Part shown: positions 33,223-41,895 of the stretch, piece by piece
How the letters are laid out: each line of letters opens with the position of its first letter
Position numbering within the stretch: position 1 is the stretch's first letter
NCBI GenBank assembly: GCA_050261915.1
Contig: JBLNDT010000014.1
Span: forward strand, 1-46,072
Source: UBA699 sp050261915
Lineage (GTDB): Bacteria > Bacillota > Clostridia > Clostridiales > Clostridiaceae
Length of the DNA stretch: 46,072 nucleotides
Direction: 5' to 3'
Program-made: the position numbers and the translations under genes
The notes under the pieces: generated by a model
What the model was told of the DNA's origin: nothing
The model's database searches: none
The model's input: the letters and a program-made list of their open reading frames with translations, nothing else

Positions 33223-33861
33223 TCACTCACCATCCAATTCACTAAGTACATTTTTCAATACACTCTTGCATATATCATAGGAATAACCTTTTCTAAGAAG
33301 ATAATCCCCAAGTTTCTTATACAAAATATTTTTATCTGTATCTCTCTTTATTAATACATTATACCTTTTTACAGCAATATTTAAAGCTGTATATTCTTCC
33401 ATTTCACCGTCTACACCGCTCATGCAGTTTCTTATAATATCATCTGATATACCTTTATTATATAGGAAGGCTTTCATTTTGTTTCTTCCCATAGAAGTGG
33501 ATTTTTGAGAAATATATGATTTTGAAAGTTTCTCATCATCAATAAAGCCATATTCTTTCATAAAATCCATGGTTTTAATAATTACAGCTTCATCGTAGCC
33601 TTTTAGCTTCAGCTTATCAATCATTTCCTTTTCAGACTTTTGACCTCTTTCAATTATTCTTAAGGCACAGTTTTTGCACTTTAAGTAATTATCATGGGAA
33701 ACTATCTCATTAAGCTTCACTGGATCAACATTCATTCCCTGCTTAAGATTATGTTTTACAAGGGTCTCAAGTTCGCATGAAAAAGCATATTCCTCATCAA
33801 TATATACATTAACTCTTTGCTTATTTCTTTTTTGCGGTTCAATTATACTGATTACATTCAT
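33223..33861 (-). CDS. recX: RecX regulatory protein
   Basis: A 212-residue member of the RecX family, which binds RecA filaments and modulates recombination. It shows the repeated three-helix units: CALRIIERGQKSEKEMIDKLKLKGYDEAVI (about 66-95), then FIDDEKLSKSYI and the later YKKLGDYLLRKGYSYDI. Length and order are typical. The start at 33861 has AGGAGA upstream. It sits between an M16 protease and a transglutaminase gene, and recA itself is not in the window. A LexA site is not evident. Confidence 0.92.
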   Translation of the reverse strand: MNVISIIEPQKRNKQRVNVYIDEEYAFSCELETLVKHNLKQGMNVDPVKLNEIVSHDNYLKCKNCALRIIERGQKSEKEMIDKLKLKGYDEAVIIKTMDFMKEYGFIDDEKLSKSYISQKSTSMGRNKMKAFLYNKGISDDIIRNCMSGVDGEMEEYTALNIAVKRYNVLIKRDTDKNILYKKLGDYLLRKGYSYDICKSVLKNVLSELDGE

Positions 33862-33870
33862 ATATTTCTC

Positions 33871-35103
33871 CTAATTTTCATTTTTAAGTATATGAATTGT
33901 AGGTCCATTGAATATGTTTCTTGCAATATTGTATATATCCTCTTTTTTTATACTTTCAAGCTGTTCCATGTCTTTTATGAATTGGAATATGTATTCATTT
34001 TCCATTTTCTGATGAATCACATAGTTGCCTATATCTGTTGAATCCTCCACTGTGAAGGCTACTGCAGTATTAAGTACCTTTTTCATAAGGTTTATTGTGC
34101 TTTCATCAAATACTATTTCCTGACTTTTTATTTTTTCAATGCATCCATCTATTGATGCTATTGCTTCATCAATATTTTCTTCAGCAACAGCTGTATAAAT
34201 ATATAGTGTTTTTACCATACTTGTTAAATCAAGATGTGTGTATACATCATAAGCCAAGCCCTTATCTTCTCTTAACTCTCTAAATAGTATTGAATTTGAG
34301 CTTTCACCGAATTTATGATTCAATACCTTAAGTGCAAGTTCCTCCTGCTTTGTAATGCTGTGAAATGTGAACAAATATATTATGGTGCTTTGCTCTATAT
34401 TCTTTTTATAAGTGATCTTGGTTCTTGGAATATTCTTTTCTATTATAACATTTTTTTCTTTTCTTTCTATATGTTCCCATTTTTTAAATTGTTCCCATAC
34501 CAGCTCCTTAATATAATCATGTTCATAGGGTGATACAATAGAAATATAACAATTATTTGGAACATAATTCTTTTCATAAAAATCTATAAGCTGTTTTCTT
34601 GAAAAACCCTTTACTGTTTTTTCGCTTCCTATTGTTTCATATTTTAAAGGACTGTTTTCATAGGCAGCTTCATTTATTTGTTTAAAGCTGTATTGCTCAA
34701 GATCGTCTCTGCTGGTTCTTATTTCAGATAATATAACTTCCTTTTCCTTTATCATTTCCTTTTCAGGGAATGCAGAATTTTGAACCATATCCGACATTAT
34801 GTTAATCATATTTTCTATTTCACTGGAAAGAGCAGTGGCACTATATACAGTACAGTTGTGGTCAGTATATGCGTTATACTCTCCCCCTAAATTTTCCAAA
34901 TCCGAATTAAGCTTTTCATTATTCCTAAGAGCTGTTCCCTTAAAAAGCATGTGCTCTATGAAATGGGAAATTCCTTTTTCATTTTGTTCTTCATAAAGGG
35001 AGCCTATTTTAAAGCCCATATGCACTGATGCAATTCCAGTATCCTTTTTTATTGTTATAAGTTTAATGCCATTTGGCAATACTAAATCATTATAATTAAA
35101 CAT
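33871..35103 (-). CDS. M16 family zinc protease
   Basis: A 410-residue pitrilysin-type peptidase. The inverted zinc motif HxxEH is at residues 47-51 (HFIEH), with the third zinc ligand expected in the downstream segment ending KEKEVILSEI. The C-terminal half has the second, inactive M16 domain. It is cytoplasmic or cell-associated with no signal peptide. Homologues (YmxG/mlpA class) process small peptides and precursors. The start has AAGGAGA upstream. It leads a minus-strand run with recX 9 nt downstream. Confidence 0.92.
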   Translation of the reverse strand: MFNYNDLVLPNGIKLITIKKDTGIASVHMGFKIGSLYEEQNEKGISHFIEHMLFKGTALRNNEKLNSDLENLGGEYNAYTDHNCTVYSATALSSEIENMINIMSDMVQNSAFPEKEMIKEKEVILSEIRTSRDDLEQYSFKQINEAAYENSPLKYETIGSEKTVKGFSRKQLIDFYEKNYVPNNCYISIVSPYEHDYIKELVWEQFKKWEHIERKEKNVIIEKNIPRTKITYKKNIEQSTIIYLFTFHSITKQEELALKVLNHKFGESSNSILFRELREDKGLAYDVYTHLDLTSMVKTLYIYTAVAEENIDEAIASIDGCIEKIKSQEIVFDESTINLMKKVLNTAVAFTVEDSTDIGNYVIHQKMENEYIFQFIKDMEQLESIKKEDIYNIARNIFNGPTIHILKNEN

Positions 35104-35182
35104 TCGATTCTCCTTAATTTTTACTGCAAATTATATTATAGTTTATTTTTCAAGAAATATAAAGACTATATAAAAATATCAT

Positions 35183-35211
35183 TTGACTATGTTAAAATCA
35201 TGTATTAAAAT
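35183..35211 (+). promoter_or_regulatory. sigma-A promoter of queT
   Basis: TTGACT (35183-35188), a 17-nt spacer and TAAAAT (35206-35211). Transcription would begin near 35218, just ahead of the preQ1 aptamer. Confidence 0.7.
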
Positions 35212-35223
35212 ATATAAGGTTAT

Positions 35224-35263
35224 GCAGACAGTTCGAAACCATCCTGTCTATAAATAAAACTAG
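35224..35263 (+). promoter_or_regulatory. preQ1-I riboswitch for queT
   Basis: A compact aptamer: stem AGACAG (35226-35231)/CTGTCT (35244-35249), a loop with the family pattern GTTCG-AAACC-ATCC, and an A-rich tail (AAATAAAACTAGG). The tail runs straight into the Shine-Dalgarno G-run (35263-35267), so ligand-stabilised pseudoknotting would hide the ribosome binding site. There is no terminator between it and the gene, which points to translational control. The downstream QueT transporter supports the assignment. Confidence 0.85.
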
Positions 35264-35274
35264 GGGGAATTATT

Positions 35275-35772
35275 ATGAATAGTAAAAAAGTAAATCATCT
35301 TGTATTATCTTCACTTATTGCTGCATTATATGCAGTTCTCACAATTTCCATGGCTCCTATAGGCTATGGACAGTTTCAGTTAAGGGTGGCGGAGGCTATG
35401 ACAATCCTTCCTTTTTTTTCTTACTTTCCTATACCAGGTCTTTTTGTTGGATGCATTATAGCAAATCTTGCCTCAGGTTTCGGAATAGTTGATATTGTAT
35501 TTGGCTCCCTGGCTACTTTGCTTGCAGGAATTGCTACATATTATATAGGCAAAAGCAACCTGCCCTATAAAAAAATTCTTGCTCCCCTTCCACCAGTAAT
35601 AATAAATGCTTTAGTGGTTGGTGCAATACTTAAGTATACGGCCAATCTTCCTTTTTTACCCTCAGTGGTAAGTGTTGGAATTGGTGAGGCATTGTCATGC
35701 TATATACTTGGACTGATGCTTTTATCATTAATTGAGAAAAATAAAAGGATAAAAAAATATTTTACGGATTAA
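35275..35772 (+). CDS. queT: QueT family queuosine-precursor transporter
   Basis: A 165-residue membrane protein with about five helices. It carries the QueT-type N-terminal pattern (ALYAVLTISMAPIGYGQFQLRVAEAM) and a following PFFSYFPIPGLFVGCIIANL segment. It serves as the substrate-specific S component of an energy-coupling-factor transporter for queuine or preQ1-type precursors. ECF ATPases are not in the window, as is usual for group II systems. It is monocistronic and placed directly behind a preQ1 riboswitch, so import is probably shut down when preQ1 is plentiful. Confidence 0.93.
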   Translation: MNSKKVNHLVLSSLIAALYAVLTISMAPIGYGQFQLRVAEAMTILPFFSYFPIPGLFVGCIIANLASGFGIVDIVFGSLATLLAGIATYYIGKSNLPYKKILAPLPPVIINALVVGAILKYTANLPFLPSVVSVGIGEALSCYILGLMLLSLIEKNKRIKKYFTD

Positions 35773-35862
35773 TTTGCTAAATACTTAAGATTGTGTTATT
35801 ATAATATGATGTGTCAAGAAATCATCTAATGATTTTATTATATAAAAAAATGAGGAATGTAA

Positions 35863-37428
35863 ATGGAAAATATTAAATTTAGTGAACTTGGTTTTAAAAA
35901 GAAGCTCCTTGATGCTATTGATGCTATGGGCTTTGAAGAACCATCCCAGATTCAGGCTGAAGCTATCCCGGAAGTGCTAAAAGGGAATGATATAATAGGT
36001 CAGGCTCAAACTGGTACAGGTAAAACCCTAGCCTTTGGAGCACCTATAATAAACAACATGGATATGGATAAAAAGAGCGTATCTGCGCTTATACTTACTC
36101 CAACCAGAGAATTGGCTATTCAGGTTAACGATGAATTAGCACGTATTGCAAAATTTCAAAGATTATCACTTCTTCCAGTATACGGTGGGCAGCCTATAGA
36201 CAGACAGATCCGTTCTTTAAAAAGAGGAGTTGATATTGTTGTCGGAACTCCTGGAAGAATTATAGACCACATAAACAGGAAGACTCTTGATATTTCTGAA
36301 ATTGACTTTCTTGTACTCGATGAAGCAGACGAAATGCTTAACATGGGTTTTATAGAAGACATTGAAGAAATAATAAAAAGTTCCAATGCTGACAGACAAA
36401 CATTGTTATTTTCAGCTACAATGCCAGACCAAATAAAAAGACTTGCTTCAAAATACATGAAAAAGGATTCAAAGCATATTATAATTGCAAAGAATACTGT
36501 TACTGTTGAAAAAATAAAACAGTATTACTATGAAATTAAGCATAAGGATAGGTTTGAGTCTCTTTGCAGAATTCTTGATGTGGATGAACCATCAAGTGCT
36601 ATTATTTTCTGCAAAACAAAGCGCGGAGTTGATGAGCTTGTTGAAGCTATGAGCAGCCGTGGCTACAACGTAGAAGGTATGCACGGTGACATGGGCCAGA
36701 ATCAAAGACTGAACACTCTTAGAAAATTCAAGGAAAACAATCTTGAGTTCTTAGTTGCTACAGATGTAGCTGCCAGAGGAATAGACGTTGAAGATGTTAC
36801 CCATGTAATAAATTACGACCTTCCACAGGATATAGAATCCTATGTTCATAGAATCGGAAGAACAGGAAGAGCAAACAAAGAGGGTATTGCTTATTCATTG
36901 GTAACTCCAAGGGAATACATGCTTCTTAAACAAATTGAAAAGTACACAAAGAGCAAGGTTAAAAGAAAAGAAATTCCAACAATTGATGAAATATTTGAAA
37001 CAAAGTACAAGAATATAATTAATTCTATAAAGGAAACTATAGAAAATGAAGACTATAAAGACTTCATTCCATTAGCTACAGAATTAGATGATGAATATAA
37101 CCTTGTAGATGTTGCTGCGGCTCTAATTAAAATGAATTTCAGCAAGGAATTAAGCTTCGAATATAAGGAAAATCAAATTGGAAACGGTGAAAAAGTTAGA
37201 CTGTTCCTTTCTATTGGAAGAATTGACAAAATAGATCCTAAAAAGCTGTTAAAGCTTATTTCAGAAAAAACAGACCTGGATGTTGGTGAAATAGGAGATA
37301 TCGATATACTTAATAAATTCACATTTGTGGATGTACCTGAAAGATTTGTGGATACAATCATGAAAAAACTCACAGGTTCCAGAGTTAATGGCAGAAGATT
37401 AAATATCGAAGTTGCAAAGGGCAAGTAG
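35863..37428 (+). CDS. DEAD-box RNA helicase with a DbpA-type RNA-binding domain
   Basis: A 521-residue ATP-dependent RNA helicase. Visible motifs are Q-motif region FEEPSQIQ, motif I AQTGTGKT (48-55), Ia PTRELA, motif II DEAD, motif III SAT, motif V VATDVAARGID and motif VI HRIGRTGR. The C-terminal roughly 75 residues (from about 446, KVRLFLSIGRID…GRRLNIEVAK) form a DbpA/CsdA RNA-recognition domain. It probably acts in ribosome assembly or cold adaptation. GAGGAA precedes the start. The flavin reductase begins 5 nt after its stop. Confidence 0.95.
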   Translation: MENIKFSELGFKKKLLDAIDAMGFEEPSQIQAEAIPEVLKGNDIIGQAQTGTGKTLAFGAPIINNMDMDKKSVSALILTPTRELAIQVNDELARIAKFQRLSLLPVYGGQPIDRQIRSLKRGVDIVVGTPGRIIDHINRKTLDISEIDFLVLDEADEMLNMGFIEDIEEIIKSSNADRQTLLFSATMPDQIKRLASKYMKKDSKHIIIAKNTVTVEKIKQYYYEIKHKDRFESLCRILDVDEPSSAIIFCKTKRGVDELVEAMSSRGYNVEGMHGDMGQNQRLNTLRKFKENNLEFLVATDVAARGIDVEDVTHVINYDLPQDIESYVHRIGRTGRANKEGIAYSLVTPREYMLLKQIEKYTKSKVKRKEIPTIDEIFETKYKNIINSIKETIENEDYKDFIPLATELDDEYNLVDVAAALIKMNFSKELSFEYKENQIGNGEKVRLFLSIGRIDKIDPKKLLKLISEKTDLDVGEIGDIDILNKFTFVDVPERFVDTIMKKLTGSRVNGRRLNIEVAKGK

Positions 37429-37433
37429 GTTTA

Positions 37434-38009
37434 ATGTCAAAAACAGCCTTTAAGGGAAGTGCAATGTTAAATCCTGTACCTGCAGTGCTTATAACATCAA
37501 AAATGGGTGATAAAGTTAATGTTTTTACTGCAGCCTGGGTTGGAACTGCATGCACAAAACCGGCTATGATTACTGTTTCCATAAGACCAGAAAGGTTATC
37601 CTATGACTTTATATGCGCAAGCAAGGAAATGACAATAAATCTTCCAACAAGAAAAATTGTAAGAGCTGTTGATTTTTGCGGTGTTAAGTCTGGAAGAGAT
37701 GTGGATAAAATTGAAGCCTGCAGCTTCACCTTAGAAGAAGGAGTCCTGATAGATGTTCCATCAATTAAGGAGTGTCCTGTTTCAATGGAGTGCAAGGTTA
37801 AAGATATAATCCCACTTGGAAGCCATGATTTATTCCTGGCGGAAGTTCTCCAGGTTAATGTGGATAATAAAATAATCCATAAAGACGGAAAGATACACTT
37901 CGAAGAAGCTGATTTAATCTGTTATTCCCATGGAGAGTATTTTTCTATTGAAAATAGTCCACTTGGTAAGTTCGGATATTCAATTAAGAAACGAAGAGGA
38001 AAAAAATAA
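37434..38009 (+). CDS. flavin reductase family protein (FMN-binding split barrel)
   Basis: A 191-residue flavoprotein. It has the flavin-reductase-like opening (PVPAVLITSK, TAAWVGTACTKPAMITVSIRPERLSYDFI) and a later CPVSMECKVKDIIPLGSHDLFLAEVL strand pair, as in HpaC-like and ferric-reductase-like domains. It probably binds FMN and transfers electrons; the partner is unknown. The ribosome site is weak (AGTAGG), and with a 5-nt gap it is likely coupled to the helicase. Its last third was duplicated with the ger operon: a degenerate copy of bases from 37714 onward occurs at 41783-41876. Confidence 0.87.
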   Translation: MSKTAFKGSAMLNPVPAVLITSKMGDKVNVFTAAWVGTACTKPAMITVSIRPERLSYDFICASKEMTINLPTRKIVRAVDFCGVKSGRDVDKIEACSFTLEEGVLIDVPSIKECPVSMECKVKDIIPLGSHDLFLAEVLQVNVDNKIIHKDGKIHFEEADLICYSHGEYFSIENSPLGKFGYSIKKRRGKK

Positions 38010-38023
38010 TTTTCCTCTTTTTT
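37994..38023 (+). terminator. terminator after the flavin reductase gene
   Basis: A 10-bp stem AAGAGGAAAA/TTTTCCTCTT with a 6-nt loop that includes the stop codon, followed by a T-run. A slightly decayed copy (one G-U style change) persists at 41844-41876 between the two ger operons. Confidence 0.8.
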
Positions 38024-38029
38024 ATTTAA

Positions 38030-39163
38030 TTAAAACTTTCCTCTGTTTAATAATATCACCTTTACATTAACATTGACTTTAATGTCGGAATTACATACAA
38101 CTTCATCCCAGTCCTTTTCTTTAAGCCTGCCATATTTTGCTGCACTCAACCTGCCAAGTTCAAGAAGGTCCGTTTTATATTCCTTCTTCATCTTTCCTAA
38201 AAAGTCTATACATCTTCCTTCCACATCCTTCTCAAGGTCTTTCTTAAACTGATCCTGAACCTTGGGATCCTTTAAAAAATCCTTATACAAGGTGTTTGCT
38301 GTAATAGTGCCTTTCAAATCTATATTTATAGTATAATCATATTTTCCTGTTTTTTTATCCTTGTTACATTTTACTTTTCGCTTTGATATTGCCTCAAAAC
38401 CTATGTTTTCCTTTGAATTTTTTGTAAGTGAGAGAGCCCCCCTAACATCATTTTCTTTTAAAAGATTAAGTGTCATGGCATCCTTAATATCTATTCTGTC
38501 TATCATCTTATCCTCTTTAAATAAAGCCATGCCATCTACCTGCAATTTACCCTGGCTTATATCAATATATGGAAGGCAAATATTCCTTCCCTCGGCTTTT
38601 AGCCTTGTAATTACATCAATCCCATTATAATTATCCGAATAAAACCCATAAGTTTGCATATTATTTACAAGCCCTTCCAGGTATTCTCCTGGACTTAATT
38701 CACCTTTAGACTGGAATTCCATTACATCCTTTGCCTTACCACTGCAAACCACATTGATATGATTATCATTTATTAAAGGATTGCTGTAGAGCAGATTGAC
38801 TAAATAATTTATGCCGTATCTTGCTGTTTCTTCACTTATAATATTTGCCCTTTCGGTGCCTACAAGAAAAGTATTATTTGACCTTCTTTGCCTGTCTATT
38901 CTTGTTTCTTCCAAATTAATTCCCGTTCCTGTAAGAACCTTAACCCCACTTTTCTTATAGTCCTTATATTCAAATGCGTTAATAGGTATACTGTATTGTA
39001 CATTTCCTCCAGTGCAACCTTCAATATCCCAACCTATCGAATTAGGAGTATCAATCTCTTCAATGGATTTGTTCATATTATTTGGTGGAAATTGTAAATA
39101 CATTATTAAAATAAGTATAAAAAGAATAATAAATCTTTGTTTGCTATTTAGGAGTTTTTGCAC
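38030..39163 (-). CDS. spore germinant receptor C subunit, copy 1 (Ger(x)C family)
   Basis: A 377-residue Ger(x)C protein. An N-terminal hydrophobic stretch (FIILFILILIMYL) is followed by PNNMNKSIEEIDTPNSIGWDIEG, aligned with the GerAC start region. The usual lipobox cysteine and the SGCW-type motif are missing, so membrane attachment would rely on an uncleaved helix. The later conserved region (TGTGINLEETR, AEGRNICLPYI, FLGKMKKEYKTDLLELG) fits the family. The start codon is GTG (39163) with GAAGGTG upstream, and it overlaps gerB by 20 nt. It is the last gene of ger operon 1, and its stop faces the flavin reductase terminator. Confidence 0.88.
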   Translation of the reverse strand: MQKLLNSKQRFIILFILILIMYLQFPPNNMNKSIEEIDTPNSIGWDIEGCTGGNVQYSIPINAFEYKDYKKSGVKVLTGTGINLEETRIDRQRRSNNTFLVGTERANIISEETARYGINYLVNLLYSNPLINDNHINVVCSGKAKDVMEFQSKGELSPGEYLEGLVNNMQTYGFYSDNYNGIDVITRLKAEGRNICLPYIDISQGKLQVDGMALFKEDKMIDRIDIKDAMTLNLLKENDVRGALSLTKNSKENIGFEAISKRKVKCNKDKKTGKYDYTINIDLKGTITANTLYKDFLKDPKVQDQFKKDLEKDVEGRCIDFLGKMKKEYKTDLLELGRLSAAKYGRLKEKDWDEVVCNSDIKVNVNVKVILLNRGKF

Positions 39164-40241
39164 TATTTAACACCTTCTTTGCAAATATTATAAGAGCAAT
39201 GGATAAAATAAAAAGTATGTTAAATATAGTTATCCAGGGAACAACTTCAGAACCTATTTTTCTTCTAAGGGTTTCATTTCCAAGGTTTAATGATGCAAAT
39301 ATTAATATTGGAAATATAACAGCATTAATTATTTTAAAATTAACTTTTGATACGTTGCTAATTATATGTGCAGCAAAATAATATTCATTTGAAATAGTTT
39401 TTAATATTATAAGGCTCCACAAATAAGTAAATATAAACCTGAAATTTGTAATAACTGGTATTTTTACACTGTCGGTAACTGAGATAAAGGCCCATAGATT
39501 TTTTGGTATTACATCAGGACCCAGGTAGTATATTGTTATAAAAGTCATCCATGTATAAAAAAGGGCTGTAACCCCGATGGATTTTAAAAAGGCGCTTTTT
39601 ATTTTATTTTTATCTCTTATAAATGCAGGGATTAGCAACAAAGCTTCCGATGTGGCATAAGCAAACATTGTATCCTTGCTTCCTGAAATTATGTTTTTTA
39701 TTCCAGAACCAAATATTGGGGATACATTTAGAACACTACCATCTTTAAGTGCTGTTAAAGTAAATATCATAATAAAAGCAGTAAAAAAGAACATAATTTC
39801 ATTTACCCTGGCAATAGTTTTAAGACCTTTTCCTGAGGTATAAGCAGTTAAAAGAAAAACCAGCATTAATATATTTATTGGTTTAAGAAAAGCTACCATG
39901 TAAAGTCTTAGTAAATTTGAAAATGCATCCCCTACTGAAGCGCAGTAGAATAAAAACTGAAAGGAAAAAAGAATATTTAAGAAATTCCCTATTACCTTCC
40001 CATAAAACTTCCTGCTTAAATCAAGAATACTCACTCCTGGGTGATTTTTAAATATATATATGCTAATAACCATAACAACCAAAGGATAAATACAACCTAT
40101 AGCAGCAGATATCCAGCCATCCTGTCTTGAAGTTGACATAACATCATTTGGTATTATTAAAGCACCCATGCCTATCATAAGACCTGTTAAAAGGCATGTT
40201 ACCTCGGAAGAGGACAGCAATTCATACTCTTTATTATTCAT
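39144..40241 (-). CDS. spore germinant receptor B subunit, copy 1 (GerAB-type permease)
   Basis: A 365-residue protein with about ten membrane helices, of the endospore-germination permease branch of the APC superfamily. The family opening is LLSSSEVTCLLTGLMIGMGALIIPND, followed by TSRQDGWISAAIGCIYPL. It is thought to bind the germinant and gate the response in the spore inner membrane. The start at 40241 is supported by GAGGTAATC upstream and by alignment with copy 2. It overlaps the end of gerA by 8 nt. Confidence 0.92.
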   Translation of the reverse strand: MNNKEYELLSSSEVTCLLTGLMIGMGALIIPNDVMSTSRQDGWISAAIGCIYPLVVMVISIYIFKNHPGVSILDLSRKFYGKVIGNFLNILFSFQFLFYCASVGDAFSNLLRLYMVAFLKPINILMLVFLLTAYTSGKGLKTIARVNEIMFFFTAFIMIFTLTALKDGSVLNVSPIFGSGIKNIISGSKDTMFAYATSEALLLIPAFIRDKNKIKSAFLKSIGVTALFYTWMTFITIYYLGPDVIPKNLWAFISVTDSVKIPVITNFRFIFTYLWSLIILKTISNEYYFAAHIISNVSKVNFKIINAVIFPILIFASLNLGNETLRRKIGSEVVPWITIFNILFILSIALIIFAKKVLNSAKTPK

Positions 40242-41712
40242 CCTGATTACCTCTGAACGCTTTTCTGAAATCACTTTGCCTGAACCTATTACTATTTGGT
40301 ATTGCTACAGGTCTCTTGTTCATTTTCCAAAGTGGTGCTCTTATTATAAAATCCTTAAAGTCACTTAAGTGTATTGAAAAATACGGTATCCCTACACTTT
40401 TTAAAGAACAAAGATGAACTGTAATTAAAAACCATCCTGCAGCAATGCCTAAAGCTCCATATATATTTGTTATAAACAGCATAGGAAATCTTATAAATCT
40501 AACAGCAAGTGCCATATCATAATTTGGAATTAAAAACGTAGCAACTGTAACAACACCAACTATAAGTAGTGTGGCAGGACTCACAATTCTGGCATTAAGG
40601 GCTGCATTCCCTATTATAATGCCTCCAACCACGCTTAAGGTCTGCCCTATTTTTACCGGAAGTCTAAGCCCTCCTTCCCTTAAAAATTCAACAATAATCT
40701 CCATAACCATTATTTCTGAAAATGGATCCAAAGCTATGCCTACTCTTGATTCAACTATGGGCACTATAAATTTTATAGGGATGAGCTCCCCGTTAAAACT
40801 TACGAACATAAGATATATGGAAGGAAATGTTATTATAATAAATACGGTCAGTATTCTTATTATCCTTACGAAATTTGAAACTATTGTTCTTTGTGAATAA
40901 TCATCAACTGCTTGAAAGAATTCCTGAAAAACAGTTGGTACTGTAAAAACAGCAGGTGTACCCTCAAGAATTAAACCAATTCTCCCCTCCAAAATATTAG
41001 ACTGAATTATATCTGGTCTTTCAGAGCTGAAGCTTTGTGGGAAAATTGAATAAGTACTGTCTTCAATATATTGCTGGACAAATCCAGATAAAGGCACATT
41101 GTCTGTATTAATTAAATTTAATCTTCTTTTCAGCTCATCCAGCACTTCTTTATCCACAATATCATCTATATATACCAATGCCATATCTGCCTGGCTTCTT
41201 TTTCCTAGGGTAATATTTTCAATTACAAGATTATTGTCCTTTATCCTTCTTCTCAATATACTTATATTCGTTCCAAGCTTTTCAACAAAACCTTCTCTAC
41301 TACCCCTCACAGATGCTTCATTAACAGGTTCTGATATTGCCCTGTATTCTCCCCCTGTGGTATCAGCAACTATGAATCCATCTTCATTTTCTATTATTAC
41401 AACCGTCTTGCCCCTTTTCAAAGCTTCTACAGCTGTTTCTATATTTTTCTCAACTACTACATTCCCTGTAGTAATGTATTTTTCTACAAGATATTCGGGG
41501 AGCTTTTCCCTTCCCATAAAGTTTTCTTTTGCATAAATCATTAATGGTTTTAGTATGTCCCTGTCTACTATGTTTTTATCTGCAATTACCCCTACATAAA
41601 AAATAGTGCATTTCCTAAAGTTTTCTGATCCTATCAAAAAATCCCTTGCCACAAGGGGACTCTTTTCTCCTATATCTTGCTTTATCATATTAACAGTACT
41701 TTGCAGATCCAT
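40234..41712 (-). CDS. spore germinant receptor A subunit, copy 1 (GerAA type)
   Basis: A 492-residue GerA-family protein. The soluble N-terminal half contains the conserved VNEASVRGSREGFVEKL and LRRRIKD blocks. The membrane half carries SYSQR-like DYSQRTIVSNFVRIIR, the ESRVGIALDPFSEIMVMEIIVEFLREGGLRLP signature and SPATLL. The start at 41712 fits AAGGGTG upstream; an earlier GTG and ATG are too close to that site. It is the first gene of operon 1. The cytoplasmic C-terminus ends in a basic SDFRKAFRGNQDE tail like copy 2. Expression late in the forespore is expected. Confidence 0.93.
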   Translation of the reverse strand: MDLQSTVNMIKQDIGEKSPLVARDFLIGSENFRKCTIFYVGVIADKNIVDRDILKPLMIYAKENFMGREKLPEYLVEKYITTGNVVVEKNIETAVEALKRGKTVVIIENEDGFIVADTTGGEYRAISEPVNEASVRGSREGFVEKLGTNISILRRRIKDNNLVIENITLGKRSQADMALVYIDDIVDKEVLDELKRRLNLINTDNVPLSGFVQQYIEDSTYSIFPQSFSSERPDIIQSNILEGRIGLILEGTPAVFTVPTVFQEFFQAVDDYSQRTIVSNFVRIIRILTVFIIITFPSIYLMFVSFNGELIPIKFIVPIVESRVGIALDPFSEIMVMEIIVEFLREGGLRLPVKIGQTLSVVGGIIIGNAALNARIVSPATLLIVGVVTVATFLIPNYDMALAVRFIRFPMLFITNIYGALGIAAGWFLITVHLCSLKSVGIPYFSIHLSDFKDFIIRAPLWKMNKRPVAIPNSNRFRQSDFRKAFRGNQDE

Positions 41713-41740
41713 ATACATCACCCTTAATAAATTTTAATAA

Positions 41741-41770
41741 TAGTTTCTTCATTAGGTATGATAATATACA
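41741..41770 (-). promoter_or_regulatory. candidate sigma-G promoter of ger operon 1
   Basis: On the minus strand TGTATA (41770-41765) is followed after 17 nt by GAAACTA (41747-41741). This is close to the sigma-G pattern (GNATR then CATNNTA-like, 5 of 7 to CATACTA). A matching pair lies before copy 2, but shared ancestry of the two regions weakens conservation as evidence. Confidence 0.4.
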
Positions 41771-41782
41771 GAAAAAAATAAA

Positions 41783-41876
41783 AAGCCTGCAGCCTCACTC
41801 TTGAAGAACGGGTCCTGATAGATATTCCATTAATATTGAGAAATGAAGGGGAAAGAAATAATTTTCCTCTTTTTTT
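41783..41876 (+). pseudogene. flavin reductase remnant at the duplication junction
   Basis: About 94 nt that align in two blocks with the intact gene. The first, 41783-41832, matches 37714-37763 at roughly four of five positions and still reads ACSLTLEERVLIDIP in the original frame. The second, 41836-41876, matches the gene's end and terminator (around 37985-38025). About 200 nt between the blocks are lost. It has no start and cannot be expressed as an enzyme. It marks the left edge of the second duplicated unit. Confidence 0.85.
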
Positions 41877-41895
41877 GGCTACTATTGATTTTGAT

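Noticed and set aside
40571..40900. A 109-codon plus-strand frame inside gerA copy 1, with a similar one inside copy 2 (44389-44766)
   Set aside because: Conserved between the copies only because it is antisense to conserved membrane-helix codons; no start signal.
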